A stretch of 52,021 bases of DNA from assembly GCA_903863255.1 (NCBI GenBank), contig CAIPBJ010000109.1:1-52021 (forward strand). The letters run 5' to 3'. A program made the translations under genes and the position numbers. The notes below the pieces were generated by a model. The model searched no databases. It had not been told where the DNA came from and saw only the letters and a program-made list of their open reading frames with translations. This stretch comes from an uncultured Methylophilaceae bacterium (GTDB lineage Bacteria; Pseudomonadota; Gammaproteobacteria; Burkholderiales; Methylophilaceae). Within the stretch, counting starts at the first letter, position 1. Each line of letters begins with the position of its first letter. Positions 38,100-48,179 of the stretch are shown one piece after another.

Positions 38100-41000
38100 A
38101 TGAAAATTAACCTGCCAGTTACTAACAATGAGGTTCTTTTTGAAGATACCGAGTTCATGGTTACCCGAACCGACCTCAAAGGAATCATCACGCACGTCAA
38201 TCAGGACTTCATCAAGATCAGCGGTTTCAGCGAATCGGAGCTCATTGGGAAAAGTCATAATGTAGTGCGCCATCCTGATATGCCGGAGGAAGCATTTAAA
38301 GACCTGTGGGCGAACCTAAAAGAAGGAAAACCCTGGGAAGGATTGGTTAAGAATCGCTGCAAAAATGGTGATTTCTATTGGGTGAACGCCAATGTGACCC
38401 CATTTTCAGAGAACGGTAAATTAGCAGGATACGTCTCAGTAAGAAGGAAGCCCGCCAGGGAATCGGTCATTGAAACCTCAAAGGCCTACCAGTTATTCAA
38501 AGATGGCAAGGCTGATGGACTTATCATCAAGGACGGTAAGGTAGTCCGTCAATCGCTTGGCAACAAGCTCTATGACTTCATAAGCAATATCAACGTCGCA
38601 ACCCGTTTATACGGGATCATCGGTCTCGGCGTCATCCTGGCATGTGCATTGACAGGATTAGGTCTCTTAGGACTTTCAAAGGCCAACGACAGTTTGGATT
38701 ATGTCTATCATGGATGCATGGAACATGCAGCTAAACTGACGAGCATCTCTAAGTCCATGCTGAATATTGAAGCTCAACTTTTTAATATCGCAGGCGAGAC
38801 CCAGGTTGTGAATGGACCTGGCGGTAAGAAAAGTATCGTTTTGAACAAGGAAGTCGCAAACGAGGTCGTTCCGGTGATCGATAAAGAAGTTGCTAACATT
38901 TCCAACGTTTGGAAAAACTACCTGGCAGGAGACATGTTGCAGGACGAGAAAGATCTGGCCAAAAAGGTTGGTGACTCACGCGAAAGATTTTTAATTAACG
39001 GAGTCAATCCTGCGCAAATCGCTATTCGTAATCTCAATGCCGAAGAAACCATGCGGTATGCTGACAAGATGCCTGAACTTTATCAGGCTGCAGACAAAGA
39101 ACTTCAATCGTTGATCGATTATCAGTATAAGGTAGCCAATCAGGAATATAAAAGAAGCCTGGACCAGTACAAACTGACCAGACTCGTCTCATTTGCAGCC
39201 TTGGGATCAGCCATTGTGGTTCTATTCTGGCTTGGCCTGATCGTGATTAAAGCCATCACGAGACCATTGAAGCGATCCATCGAGATATTTGAAGATATAT
39301 CCCGAGGCAAACTGGACTCTTCGATCAAGGTACATGGAAACAATGAGCTAAGCAGGGTGTTGTTCGGGCTCAAGTCGATGCAGACAAACTTTGGTGCCGA
39401 CCTTAAGGCTCAGCAAGATTTAGGCGAAAAGATAAAGGATCAATCCGTGAGATTCGAAGGTCAACTGGCGGCCATCAATAAATCCACCGGCATGATCGAA
39501 TTCGATATTGATGGCAAGATACTGGATGCCAATGATCTCTTCCTCAAAGCTGTTGGCTACTCTCTAAATGACATCCTGGGTAAGAACCACAGTATCTTTG
39601 TTGAAGGAGCTTATGCTGCAAGTCCTGAATATCGCAAACTCTGGGAAATGCTGAATGAAGGTAAAGCCGTTACTGGACAATTCAAGCGATATGGCAATGA
39701 CGGCAAAGAGATCTGGCTGGAGGCTTCCTACAATCCTATATTGGACAGGAACGGCAAACCTTACAAAGTTGTGAAATATGCCACAGACATCACTGAGAAT
39801 AAAATCAGGAACGCTGACTTCGAAAGTCAGATTGAAGCAATCGGCAAGACACAGGGCGTCATTGAACTGGGGCTTGATGGAAAAGTACTGAAAGCGAACG
39901 AGGTTTACCTCAATATGCTCGGCTACAAGGAAGAAGAGCTGATCGGTCAGCATGTAAGTATCGTTCTCGATCCTAATTTTGCCAGAAGCGAAGCCTACAA
40001 GACACTTTGGGATAGGTTAGTGGCTGGCGGGAGCGATGCAGGCCAGTACAAGCGAATTGCCAAAGACGGTAGGGAAGTCTGGATTCAGGCCTCCTATAAT
40101 CCGATACGGGACATCAACGGAAAGACATGCAAGATCGTGAATTTCACAATTGATATCACGCAACAGAAACTGATCGCTACTGACAATGCCAGTCAGCTCT
40201 CAGCAATCAACAAGATTCAGGGGGTTATTGAATTTGACCTTAATGGTGTCATTCTTAACGTAAATGATAACTTTGCAAAGGTAACAGGCTATAGCAAAGA
40301 TGAAATCGTCGGCAATCACCACAGCATGTTCGTTGAGTCATCCTATCGTTCAAGTCCAGAATACAAATCATTCTGGGAACAGCTGGGACGAGGCGAAGCC
40401 CAATCCGCTCAATATAAGCGTATTGGAAAAGATGGAAGGGAAATCTGGCTTCAGGCAAGCTACAACCCGATCCTGGATTTAAACGGCAAAGCGTATAAAG
40501 TCATAAAGTATGCCACAGACATAACACAACAGATAACAGCCTCCAAAGCTCTGGCCAGCGCGGTTAAGGAAACCCAGGAGGTCGTTTCCTCAGCCAAAGC
40601 CGGTGACTTGACGCTTCGCATTCCGATTGAAGGTAAGACCGGCGAGATCATGAATCTCTGCGAGGGAGTGAATTCACTGGTTGAGAACATGGCGACCATT
40701 ATCAAGCAGATCAAGGAGGCCGGCGAAACGATCACGACGGCTGCAAACGAGATATCAATGGGCAACAGCGATCTTTCCTCACGTACAGAGACACAGGCAT
40801 CCTCTCTTGAGGAAACGGCATCCAGCATGGAAGAGCTGGCATCCACGGTCAAACAAAATGCGGAGAATGCAAAACAAGCAAACGTCATGGCTTCAGCAGC
40901 ATCAAACATTGCTGAAAAAGGCGGTACTGTGGTAAGCCAGGTGGTCGAGACGATGTCAGAAATCAGCAACAGCTCCAAAAAGATCGAGGACATCATATCG

Positions 41001-41609
41001 GTCATCGATGGCATTGCCTTCCAAACCAACATCCTTGCATTGAATGCTGCCGTTGAGGCAGCAAGGGCCGGGGAACAGGGGCGTGGGTTTGCGGTGGTCG
41101 CTGGAGAAGTAAGGAATCTGGCGCAAAGATCGGCATCCGCGGCCAAAGAGATCAATCAGCTCATCTCGGACTCCTTGCAAAAAGTCGATATCGGAACGAA
41201 GCTGGTTCAGCAAGCTGGTGAAACAATGTTTGAAATTGTCACCTCTGTTAAGCGGGTCACAGATATAATGGGAGAAATAACAGCTGCATCGGTGGAACAA
41301 AGTTCAGGCATTGACCAAGTCAATAATGCCATCACACAGATGGACGAAGTGACTCAACAAAATGCCGCATTGGTTGAAGAGTCAGCAGCTGCAGCAGAGT
41401 CCATGGTGGATCAGGCAAATCAGCTCATGGAAAAAGTAACCTTGTTCAAAGTTGACGAAAAGGACCAAGCTGGAGCAAAGGTTCCCAGAGTCTCACAAAA
41501 CAGGCAAGTCAAGCCTTCGAATGAAAAATTTGTACCTAAACCCCTAGCCTCAAGACCTCAACCCTCTTATAAGACTGGCACGGATGATGGGGACTGGGAA
41601 GAGTTCTAA
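38100..41609 (+). CDS. Methyl-accepting chemotaxis protein with four PAS domains
   Basis: 1169 residues. An Aer-like N-terminal PAS (about 8-115) in the cytoplasm, TM1 at about 171-192, a periplasmic helical region at 195-360, TM2 at about 362-384 and HAMP at 385-440. Three tandem PAS units follow at about 451-572, 573-694 and 695-816, then a second HAMP-like stretch. The signalling hairpin centres on [21 protein letters not shown] and [15 protein letters not shown]. The C-terminus ends GDWEEF, like the NWETF-type CheR/CheB tether of high-abundance receptors. PAS domains may bind FAD, heme or metabolites; the first resembles energy-taxis sensors. No che genes are in the window. Confidence 0.93.
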   Translation: MKINLPVTNNEVLFEDTEFMVTRTDLKGIITHVNQDFIKISGFSESELIGKSHNVVRHPDMPEEAFKDLWANLKEGKPWEGLVKNRCKNGDFYWVNANVTPFSENGKLAGYVSVRRKPARESVIETSKAYQLFKDGKADGLIIKDGKVVRQSLGNKLYDFISNINVATRLYGIIGLGVILACALTGLGLLGLSKANDSLDYVYHGCMEHAAKLTSISKSMLNIEAQLFNIAGETQVVNGPGGKKSIVLNKEVANEVVPVIDKEVANISNVWKNYLAGDMLQDEKDLAKKVGDSRERFLINGVNPAQIAIRNLNAEETMRYADKMPELYQAADKELQSLIDYQYKVANQEYKRSLDQYKLTRLVSFAALGSAIVVLFWLGLIVIKAITRPLKRSIEIFEDISRGKLDSSIKVHGNNELSRVLFGLKSMQTNFGADLKAQQDLGEKIKDQSVRFEGQLAAINKSTGMIEFDIDGKILDANDLFLKAVGYSLNDILGKNHSIFVEGAYAASPEYRKLWEMLNEGKAVTGQFKRYGNDGKEIWLEASYNPILDRNGKPYKVVKYATDITENKIRNADFESQIEAIGKTQGVIELGLDGKVLKANEVYLNMLGYKEEELIGQHVSIVLDPNFARSEAYKTLWDRLVAGGSDAGQYKRIAKDGREVWIQASYNPIRDINGKTCKIVNFTIDITQQKLIATDNASQLSAINKIQGVIEFDLNGVILNVNDNFAKVTGYSKDEIVGNHHSMFVESSYRSSPEYKSFWEQLGRGEAQSAQYKRIGKDGREIWLQASYNPILDLNGKAYKVIKYATDITQQITASKALASAVKETQEVVSSAKAGDLTLRIPIEGKTGEIMNLCEGVNSLVENMATIIKQIKEAGETITTAANEISMGNSDLSSRTETQASSLEETASSMEELASTVKQNAENAKQANVMASAASNIAEKGGTVVSQVVETMSEISNSSKKIEDIISVIDGIAFQTNILALNAAVEAARAGEQGRGFAVVAGEVRNLAQRSASAAKEINQLISDSLQKVDIGTKLVQQAGETMFEIVTSVKRVTDIMGEITAASVEQSSGIDQVNNAITQMDEVTQQNAALVEESAAAAESMVDQANQLMEKVTLFKVDEKDQAGAKVPRVSQNRQVKPSNEKFVPKPLASRPQPSYKTGTDDGDWEEF
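39450..40547 (+). repeat. Three tandem 366-bp PAS-coding repeats in the chemoreceptor
   Basis: Units start at 39450, 39816 and 40182, each 366 bp (122 residues). Each runs from (E/A)xQLxAIxKxQGVIEFD through GYSxxEIxGxxHSxFV, SPEYKxxW, [21 protein letters not shown] to ATDITQ. The period is exact, with no indels, which indicates internal duplication. The third unit and the first share the strongest wording at the end (KYATDIT). Confidence 0.85.
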
Positions 41610-41628
41610 GTGTATGGAAGAACAGAAA

Positions 41629-41790
41629 ATGAAAAAAAAGCCGACCGGCTTACTTAAACTGGTTGTAGATAATACAAATAAAAACGCCAATGAAACAGGT
41701 GTGCCTGAAGATTCCCATCAGGCCAACCTGGAAAGGTTCCTTAACAAGATCTACAGCGACATTGAAAACAGCAAAAAACTGGAGAAGTAA
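41629..41790 (+). CDS. Small hypothetical protein after the chemoreceptor
   Basis: 53 residues from ATG 41629, chosen because GGAAG lies 8 bases upstream; an ATG at 41614 would add five residues. It begins 19 bp after the chemoreceptor stop and is probably on the same mRNA. The product is hydrophilic with a basic N-terminus (MKKKPTGLLKLVV) and a helical charged C-terminus (NLERFLNKIYSDIENSKKLEK). No signal peptide or known domain is seen. A role in chemotaxis is possible only by location. Confidence 0.55.
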   Translation: MKKKPTGLLKLVVDNTNKNANETGVPEDSHQANLERFLNKIYSDIENSKKLEK

Positions 41791-41840
41791 AATTTGATAG
41801 CCGTTGCCAAGTAGAGAAATATCCGGCTTTCAAATCAAGT

Positions 41841-42179
41841 TCAGGCTTTTTTGAGGAAACACGCTTTCAACATAAAGTTTCCCGAATCCATTTTACAGTC
41901 GACTTCATGATCACCGCCAACCAGACGGATACTTTTAACCTTCGTACCCATTTTTAAAGTAATCGAGGATCCTTTAACCTTCAGGTCCTTAATTAGTACG
42001 ACCGAATCGCCATCTTTAAGTATGTTTCCGTTCGAATCCCTGACTGATAGTTCTGTTTCCGATAACTCTGGAACGTCCTGGTTCCATTCATGCCCGCAAT
42101 CGGCACAAACAAAATTAGCGCCATCCAAATAGGTGTTTTCCATTGAACATACTGGACAGGAAGGAGGAGTGAAAGACAT
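41841..42179 (-). CDS. yjdM: YjdM/PhnA-like zinc-ribbon protein
   Basis: 112 residues from ATG 42179 with GGGAT upstream; an ATG 15 bases earlier lacks a ribosome site. Zinc ribbon CPVC (Cys8, Cys11) and CADC (Cys25, Cys28), then an SH3-like domain with DGDSVVLIKDLKVKGSS. It is the family once named PhnA; despite the name it is not a phosphonate hydrolase, and its function is unclear. Confidence 0.92.
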   Translation of the reverse strand: MSFTPPSCPVCSMENTYLDGANFVCADCGHEWNQDVPELSETELSVRDSNGNILKDGDSVVLIKDLKVKGSSITLKMGTKVKSIRLVGGDHEVDCKMDSGNFMLKACFLKKA

Positions 42180-42217
42180 TTTTGTGGATCCCATACACGA
42201 ACTAAAGCTTGAGTATA

Positions 42218-42249
42218 AACGATTCAGAATAGCCTCATCCTGAATCGTT
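42218..42249 (-). terminator. Hairpin after prc
   Basis: AACGATTCAG (42218-42227) is the exact complement of CTGAATCGTT (42240-42249) with a 12-base loop, about 35 bases past the prc stop on its strand. There is no U-run, so it is either a weak terminator or an mRNA end stabiliser between prc and yjdM. Confidence 0.4.
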
Positions 42250-42282
42250 CAAGTATTTCTACGTAGGTTGTTTACTGATTTT

Positions 42283-44421
42283 CTATTGAATCGTATAGGT
42301 GGTATTCGTTTTAAGCAACCCGACCTCGTCACTCAGAATGTGCGCAGCTTCATTCAGCAGAACATCTTTCGTGTTCTTGATTGCTTTCTCCAATGCCAGA
42401 TCATCCTCTATTTTACGTTCATTGGACATCAGTCCGTCGTCCTGCTGCATTGTGGCTGAATCAGTCTTATTAGCCTTAACTTTCTTCAGGCCGTTGTCGC
42501 CGCTACTATCCTCTCTTGATGAAAGTTTTGCTATTCTTGCATCCCGCTCTTTCTGACGTTCAGCGTAATTAAGGGAGATCGAATTCTTTTTACGTTCATT
42601 CGACATATCAGCGACATCTTTCAGCAAGTACTGATAATCCTTATCCTTTGACACCCTTGCATCATGGCTTGCATTCAGTTGGGGCAATATGGATTTCAGA
42701 TCAAATACCGGTTTGTAATCAGCAGGTTTGATCTGGGTCCAGGGCAACGGGTTTGAAAAGGTGGATTCGCCCACATTCTCATCGTCACTCAATACTGGGA
42801 AATTGATGTCGGGACTCACACCTTTCAACTGGGTCGTTCCCCCATTTATTCGGAAGAACTGGGCGATCGTCATTTTAAGTTCCCCGAATTTTGGCTTATC
42901 GTTCTTTGCGATCTGGTCGAGATCGACTACTGTCTGAACGGTGCCTTTTCCAAAACTGTTCTCTCCGATGATGATCCCTCTGCCGTAGTCCTGGATCGCT
43001 GCTGCAAAGATTTCGGATGCGGATGCAGATGACCTGTTTATCAATACACCCATCGGACGATCCCATTCGACGCCGGTATTTGTGTCAGAATCGACCTTGA
43101 TGTTACCTTTTGAATCACGTTCCTGCAAAACAGGTCCCTGATTGATAAACAATCCCGTCAGATTCACGGCTTCTTCCAATGAGCCGCCACCGTTGTTTCT
43201 TAGATCAATAAGAAGACTGTCGACATTGTCACTCTTAAGCTCTTTTAAAAGCTTGGCAACATCACGTGAGGCACTTTTATAATCGGTATCGCCCTTGGAC
43301 CGGGCAGCAAAATCCTCGTAGAAAACCGGCAACGTGATGATTCCGATACGGCGCGTGACGTTGCCATCCTTGACCTCGATAATGGACTTCTTCGCATCCT
43401 GCTGTTCCAGGCTGATCTTCTTCCTGATAAGCGGTATAAAAACATGTTTTCCATCCTGGCCAGCTTCTGCAGGCAAGATCTCAAGTACGACAGTTGAATC
43501 CGTCGGGCCTCGAATAAGATCGACTGTATCATCCACGCGCCAACCCGTCACATCCACAATTGTCGACTTGTCACCTTGACCTACGCCTATGATACGATCC
43601 CCTGTCTTCAATTTTCCAGATAGTGCTGCAGGGCCGCCCGGCACGAGTTCACGAATCACGGTATATTCGTCCTTCTCTTCAAGCATCGCGCCGATACCAT
43701 CCAGGGAGGATTTCATCGTGATTGCAAATTCCTCGGAGGCATGAATGCCAAAATAGTTGGTATGGGGGTCTATAGATAACGTATAAGCATTCATGAAGGC
43801 TTGGAATGCATCCTCGCTTTTCAGTCTGCCCAGCCCTTTCAAAGAAGTTTCATAACGTTTATCGAGTGTTTCAACGATACTCTTATCGTTCTTTCCTGCC
43901 AGTTTTAATCTTAACCAATCGTTCTTTACCCGCTTCTGCCACAATTCATTCATTTCATCATCGGTTTTTAACCATGGCCCTTTGTCGCGCTCAAAGGTGT
44001 AACTTTCACTTTTCGTAAAATCAAACCCTTGTTTCAATAAGGAACGGGCATAGGTAAAACGCTCGGCTATGCGTTGCTTGTAAAGGTTGAAAATATCAAA
44101 TGGTATGGTAAGGTCCTCTTTGAATATCGAGTCATCCAAAAGGGTTTGGGCGGCAGAGAACCTATCGATGTCCGATTGCAAAAAGAACACTTTCTCTTTA
44201 TCAAGCGATTTAATGTATTCATCAAAAATTCTTTTTGACTGAGCATCGTCAAGTGCATTGGGTTTGTAGTGATAACGTGTAAGGATCTCAGCAGACAGAT
44301 GAGCGGCCTCCCCCTGCTCCTTTGACGGGAAAATAGGTTGATCGGGCAAAGTTGAATCAATTGAAGCTGCCTGGGCAATGCCTAGAAAGGTCAGAAGGAC
44401 CAGGAAATAAAATTTTTTCAT
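42283..44421 (-). CDS. prc: Carboxy-terminal processing (tail-specific) protease Prc
   Basis: 712 residues, a full-length Prc/Tsp. Signal peptide at 1-18 (ending AQA). N-terminal helical domain, PDZ domain around GIGAMLEEKDEYTVIRELVPGGPA, S41 protease domain with catalytic Ser in NRSSASASE and Lys in NSFGKGTVQT, and a C-terminal DUF3340-type region rich in Lys/Asp. It trims or degrades periplasmic proteins such as penicillin-binding protein 3 and MepS in E. coli, usually with NlpI as adaptor; NlpI is not seen here. Confidence 0.96.
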   Translation of the reverse strand: MKKFYFLVLLTFLGIAQAASIDSTLPDQPIFPSKEQGEAAHLSAEILTRYHYKPNALDDAQSKRIFDEYIKSLDKEKVFFLQSDIDRFSAAQTLLDDSIFKEDLTIPFDIFNLYKQRIAERFTYARSLLKQGFDFTKSESYTFERDKGPWLKTDDEMNELWQKRVKNDWLRLKLAGKNDKSIVETLDKRYETSLKGLGRLKSEDAFQAFMNAYTLSIDPHTNYFGIHASEEFAITMKSSLDGIGAMLEEKDEYTVIRELVPGGPAALSGKLKTGDRIIGVGQGDKSTIVDVTGWRVDDTVDLIRGPTDSTVVLEILPAEAGQDGKHVFIPLIRKKISLEQQDAKKSIIEVKDGNVTRRIGIITLPVFYEDFAARSKGDTDYKSASRDVAKLLKELKSDNVDSLLIDLRNNGGGSLEEAVNLTGLFINQGPVLQERDSKGNIKVDSDTNTGVEWDRPMGVLINRSSASASEIFAAAIQDYGRGIIIGENSFGKGTVQTVVDLDQIAKNDKPKFGELKMTIAQFFRINGGTTQLKGVSPDINFPVLSDDENVGESTFSNPLPWTQIKPADYKPVFDLKSILPQLNASHDARVSKDKDYQYLLKDVADMSNERKKNSISLNYAERQKERDARIAKLSSREDSSGDNGLKKVKANKTDSATMQQDDGLMSNERKIEDDLALEKAIKNTKDVLLNEAAHILSDEVGLLKTNTTYTIQ

Positions 44422-44686
44422 TCAGAAGCCTTAAATAATTTCAAAAACCATTAATGTTCATTAAAAATAGTGTTTTTTTCACTCTACCAAGAATCGATTT
44501 CAAAAGACAGTCGTTGTAAAGGATTGTCAATTGTATGATTAGGAGTCTATTTGCTGCAAACTTGTTCCCCAGATTATCAATTAATAAGTCAAACTTGAAG
44601 CCCGATTGAATGCAATAAGTCCACGTCAACAAAAAACAGGCCGAGAATTCATGCTTTACATTGAGTTAGAAACCATGACAAACCAA
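44422..44686. other. prc-bioD intergenic region
   Basis: 265 bases holding the 3' end of the biotin operon and the prc promoter, both on the minus strand. On that strand TACAAT near 44532-44537 is a fair -10 with a poor TTGCAG-type -35 at 18 bases; TTGACA just after it has no matching -10. I see no clear terminator for bioD. A 63-codon minus-strand frame (44441-44632) lacks a ribosome site and is not called. Confidence 0.3.
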
Positions 44687-45343
44687 TTATAAATTCTTAA
44701 ATACCGGCACCTGTCCAAGCTTTACTTCTGAAATACATGGGGCTGAAATTCGTTCTTTCAAGCATAACACGTTCTCCTCGTACATCTCCATTGCAGGATC
44801 AATCTGGTTTGCAACCCAGCCAGCCAGCTTGAGTCCACGAGATTGAATTGCCTCGACTGAAAGCAAAGCATGATTAATGCATCCCAATCTTATTCCGACG
44901 ACAAGTATCATTGGCAAATCCATCTTAATGGCAAGATCGGCTATCGTTTCGCGATCATTCAATGGGACAAGAACCCCCCCGGCCCCCTCTACGATGACAA
45001 CATCTGCAAGTTCGCTTAAACAATCGTAGGCCTCGATTATTTTGTCGCAGGAGATAGCCACTCCTGATAAGCCCGCTGCCAGGTTCGGGGCGACTGGCTG
45101 CGGAAATGAATAAGGATTAACCCATTCCAGAGAAGCGTTAACATTACCGGCTGAGGAAAGTTTAATCACATCCTCGTTCCTGTATTCTGTCGAATGACTT
45201 TCAATTCCTGCCGAAACGGGCTTCATTCCAACGGACTTCAGTCCAATTGAGGAAAAGTGTTTCAAAAGAGCACAGGCAATATAAGTCTTACCGACATTGG
45301 TATCGGTTCCCGTAATAAAGAAAGCTTTGATCATCTTTTTCAT
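44687..45343 (-). CDS. bioD: ATP-dependent dethiobiotin synthetase
   Basis: 218 residues. P-loop TGTDTNVGKTY at the N-terminus, and VVIVEGAGGVLVPL. It carboxylates 7,8-diaminopelargonic acid to dethiobiotin. Its ATG overlaps the bioC stop (ATGA, 45340-45343). It is the last gene of the operon. Confidence 0.97.
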   Translation of the reverse strand: MKKMIKAFFITGTDTNVGKTYIACALLKHFSSIGLKSVGMKPVSAGIESHSTEYRNEDVIKLSSAGNVNASLEWVNPYSFPQPVAPNLAAGLSGVAISCDKIIEAYDCLSELADVVIVEGAGGVLVPLNDRETIADLAIKMDLPMILVVGIRLGCINHALLSVEAIQSRGLKLAGWVANQIDPAMEMYEENVLCLKERISAPCISEVKLGQVPVFKNL

Positions 45344-46206
45344 CGCCTATGAAAGATGATTGGAGTGGATCCGTCATCCATGCGTACCCTATTATTCTTT
45401 TTCCATGCATGTCCATATACGACCTCGTACGTTGCAGGGAGTTTTCCATCCAGTCTGAACCTTTCGTAATTCTCCTGCAGTTTACTCAGGAATCCCTTCC
45501 CTTCAAGACCTCTTCCTCTGCCTTCAGTAGCGTTATGAGCGCCTATGGACTTGATGTCACGCAGGAGATCGATGACATTATCGTAAGTAAGCGTGTATCG
45601 CTCCACATCCAGGACGGGAGCATGGAATCCGGCCCGAATCATGGCATCCCCAATATCATGCATATCAATAAACCGGCTTACATGGGTATGTCCATTGTCT
45701 GTGGCAGCTCGCAATTCCTTCAGCGTGTCTGGACCAAGCGTCGTGAACATGAGAAGCCCTTCCGGCTCAAGCACCCGATGAATCTCATTGAAAGCTTCAT
45801 CAAGGTTATTGCACCATTGCAAAGCAAGGTTTGACCAGACTAGACCGGCACCTTGATCAATCAATGGGATTCTTTCCAGATCTCCGCATATTTCAAAGGA
45901 TTTGCTCCAGCCCAGCATGCGTTTTAGCTTGGGTGTCTGATTTCTAGTCTTTTTAAGCATGTTCATGGAAATATCAAGTGAGATCAGCATGCTTTCCTTG
46001 AATCTGCTTCTCAATCCGCTAACCGCATATCCTGTGCCGCAACCGGCATCAAGAATCTTATCCGGCTGAATTTTCACGAGATTCAGTCTATTGAGCATTT
46101 CATCGCACACGTTTTTTTGAAGTATTGCTGAGTCATCGTATGTATCGGCTGCCCGGTCGAACGAGTTCCTGACTCTTCTTTTGTCTAATCGGTATTGATC
46201 CGTCAT
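45340..46206 (-). CDS. bioC: Malonyl-ACP O-methyltransferase
   Basis: 288 residues. The N-terminus RRVRNSFDRAADTYDDSAILQ is typical of BioC. SAM motif I ILDAGCGTGYAVSGLR, and VWSNLALQWCNNLDEA. It methylates malonyl-ACP to disguise it as a fatty acid primer for pimeloyl synthesis; BioH later removes the methyl. It overlaps bioH and bioD by ATGA junctions, so the three are translated in a chain. Confidence 0.97.
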   Translation of the reverse strand: MTDQYRLDKRRVRNSFDRAADTYDDSAILQKNVCDEMLNRLNLVKIQPDKILDAGCGTGYAVSGLRSRFKESMLISLDISMNMLKKTRNQTPKLKRMLGWSKSFEICGDLERIPLIDQGAGLVWSNLALQWCNNLDEAFNEIHRVLEPEGLLMFTTLGPDTLKELRAATDNGHTHVSRFIDMHDIGDAMIRAGFHAPVLDVERYTLTYDNVIDLLRDIKSIGAHNATEGRGRGLEGKGFLSKLQENYERFRLDGKLPATYEVVYGHAWKKNNRVRMDDGSTPIIFHRR

Positions 46207-46973
46207 GCTTGTGCCAGAAATTTTTTAGTGAGCTCAATGAACTTGTCCGCATGCGATAAGAAAGGCGCATGCGAGGCTCCAGGTATCAGACACAAATCCG
46301 TTGAGGCACGGGCATTCTCTTTCATCCATAGTGCAGCCTCCTTTGGAGCCAAAGTATCGCGTTCACCATGAATCAACAGCATCGGACAAGCGATCGTAAC
46401 GAAGTCGTCCCTTAGGTCATTATTCAAGAGAATATCCAATGCTGACATTAATCCATTTTCATTAGGGATGGGTCTTTCTTCGAAGCTCTTACGCAACACT
46501 CTGATTATTTGTCTTGCATCTTTTGCACCCATGCATTGCAATGTTAGAAACTTGAAAAGTGTCTCGTGGTAATCCGTTCTCATCTGTTCGGCAAACTTCC
46601 TAAAAACACACTCATTGATCCCGTTTCCCCATTTTTCGTCCTGATTGTTCACAAACCGAGGGGACGAGCCTGTTAAAATTAATCTTTTAACCTTTTTCGA
46701 TAAAGCTAAACGCATAGCGACCAACCCACCCATCGACCAACCGCATACATTGACTGAGTCAGGGATGAGGTTGGTTATTTCCGAGACGATTCTTTCCAAG
46801 TTTAGGGGATGAATCTCATGGCTGAATCCCATGCCAGGAAGATCAATCAAAATCAGTTCATAGTCTTCTTGAAGTTTCTCCGCGATGGGATCCCACACCG
46901 CACTGTTCATTCCCCATCCGTGAATCATCAAAAGCGATTCACCATTCCCCACCTTTCTATAAGCCAGATCCAT
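46203..46973 (-). CDS. bioH: Pimeloyl-ACP methyl ester esterase
   Basis: 256 residues of an alpha/beta hydrolase. Oxyanion region HGWGMNSAVWD, nucleophile Ser in GWSMGG, Asp in HGERDTLAP, His in GASHAPF. It cleaves pimeloyl-ACP methyl ester, ending chain elongation before BioF. Its location inside the bio operon supports BioH over other esterases. It starts 2 bp after the bioF stop. Confidence 0.95.
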   Translation of the reverse strand: MDLAYRKVGNGESLLMIHGWGMNSAVWDPIAEKLQEDYELILIDLPGMGFSHEIHPLNLERIVSEITNLIPDSVNVCGWSMGGLVAMRLALSKKVKRLILTGSSPRFVNNQDEKWGNGINECVFRKFAEQMRTDYHETLFKFLTLQCMGAKDARQIIRVLRKSFEERPIPNENGLMSALDILLNNDLRDDFVTIACPMLLIHGERDTLAPKEAALWMKENARASTDLCLIPGASHAPFLSHADKFIELTKKFLAQA

Positions 46974-46975
46974 AT

Positions 46976-48145
46976 TTAAAGCAATTTCTCTGCTTGTTTT
47001 AGGGCGCTTATCAAGCGATGGATATCATCCAAAGAATGGGAAGCCGATATCGATACCCTTAGTCTCGATGATCCTTGAGGAACAGTAGGAGGTCGAATAG
47101 CTGGCACCAGAATCCCTGATGAAAGCAAATACTCACTTAGACTTAAAGCCTTTTCGTTACTACCGACAACGATAGGCTGAATGGCAGTCCGAGATGGCGA
47201 CAACCTCCATTCCTTTAATCTGCATTCCTTTTGAAATGTTTCAATTAAGTGAAAAAGATGGGTCCTGCGTTGGGGTTCGTTTCTAACAAGTTGAATGGCT
47301 TCGATAACTGCAGATGCCAAAGCTGCCGGACTTGCCGTCGTATAGATATAGGTTCGAGCCGTTTGCATCAAATATTCGATTATGAGGGGATCACCTGCAA
47401 CAAATGCGCCTGCAACACCAAACGACTTTCCAAGGGTTGCCATATAGATGATTCGTGAGGATGCTTTTGCAAAGTGCTCAAGTATTCCCCTGCCATTTGC
47501 ACCCATGACTCCAAAACCATGGGCATCATCCAATAAGAGATAAGCGTCATGAAGGTCACACAACTGAAGCAGTTCAGGTAGAGGCGCAATATCCCCATCC
47601 ATGCTGTAAACCGCATCGACAGCAACGATCTTATTTTTTGCAGTACTCTTTGTTAAGAACCCTTCCAAAGCAGTCAAATCATTATGACCGAAACGATGCA
47701 ATTTTGCTCGCGATAAGATTGCCGCATCATTCAGTGAAGCATGGTCAAGCCTGTCTGAGAATACAGCATCGTTTCTTCCAAGGAGTGAACTTAGCACACC
47801 TAAATTAGCCATGTACCCACAAGAAAACAACAGCGCGCGAGGCAATTTGACGAAATCCGCCAAAGCCATCTCAGCCTCGTGATGCAACCTGTGATGACCA
47901 GTCAACAGATGCGAGGCGCCGGTTCCGACCCCGGCCTGGCTCACTCCCTCACAAAATGCCGCCTTTAACGAATCATGGCTGGCCAGCCCTAAATAATCGT
48001 TACTGCAAAACGACAAATATTCCCGACCTTCCAGCGTGACGCGGGCGCCTTGAGCACCATCGATCATGCGCCGATTTCTCAAAAGGCCCTGACGCTCGCG
48101 CTGTTCTAACTCAGCACTTAACGCTGCCATCATAGGAGTTGTCAT
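46976..48145 (-). CDS. bioF: 8-amino-7-oxononanoate synthase
   Basis: 389 residues, fold type I PLP enzyme. CSNDYLGLASH near the start, LLLDDAHGFGVMG, and the PLP lysine in ATLGKSFGVAGAF. It condenses pimeloyl-ACP with alanine. ATG 48145 is taken; ATGs five and six codons later are possible. It lies 34 bp after bioB. The next enzyme, DAPA aminotransferase BioA, is not encoded in the window. Confidence 0.97.
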   Translation of the reverse strand: MTTPMMAALSAELEQRERQGLLRNRRMIDGAQGARVTLEGREYLSFCSNDYLGLASHDSLKAAFCEGVSQAGVGTGASHLLTGHHRLHHEAEMALADFVKLPRALLFSCGYMANLGVLSSLLGRNDAVFSDRLDHASLNDAAILSRAKLHRFGHNDLTALEGFLTKSTAKNKIVAVDAVYSMDGDIAPLPELLQLCDLHDAYLLLDDAHGFGVMGANGRGILEHFAKASSRIIYMATLGKSFGVAGAFVAGDPLIIEYLMQTARTYIYTTASPAALASAVIEAIQLVRNEPQRRTHLFHLIETFQKECRLKEWRLSPSRTAIQPIVVGSNEKALSLSEYLLSSGILVPAIRPPTVPQGSSRLRVSISASHSLDDIHRLISALKQAEKLL

Positions 48146-48179
48146 ACCAAAGGTAGCATTTATCGAATAATGTTTATGA

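Noticed and set aside
39450-40547. Triple repeat as a CRISPR-like or satellite array
   Set aside because: The units are 366 bp, in frame and encode PAS domains; there are no short repeats with spacers anywhere in the window.
40460-41155. 231-codon minus-strand frame inside the chemoreceptor
   Set aside because: Antisense to the conserved signalling hairpin; its Ala/Ser-rich content mirrors that coding strand.
44441-44632. 63-codon minus-strand frame in the prc-bioD gap
   Set aside because: No ribosome site, no recognisable domain, and it overlaps the likely prc promoter.
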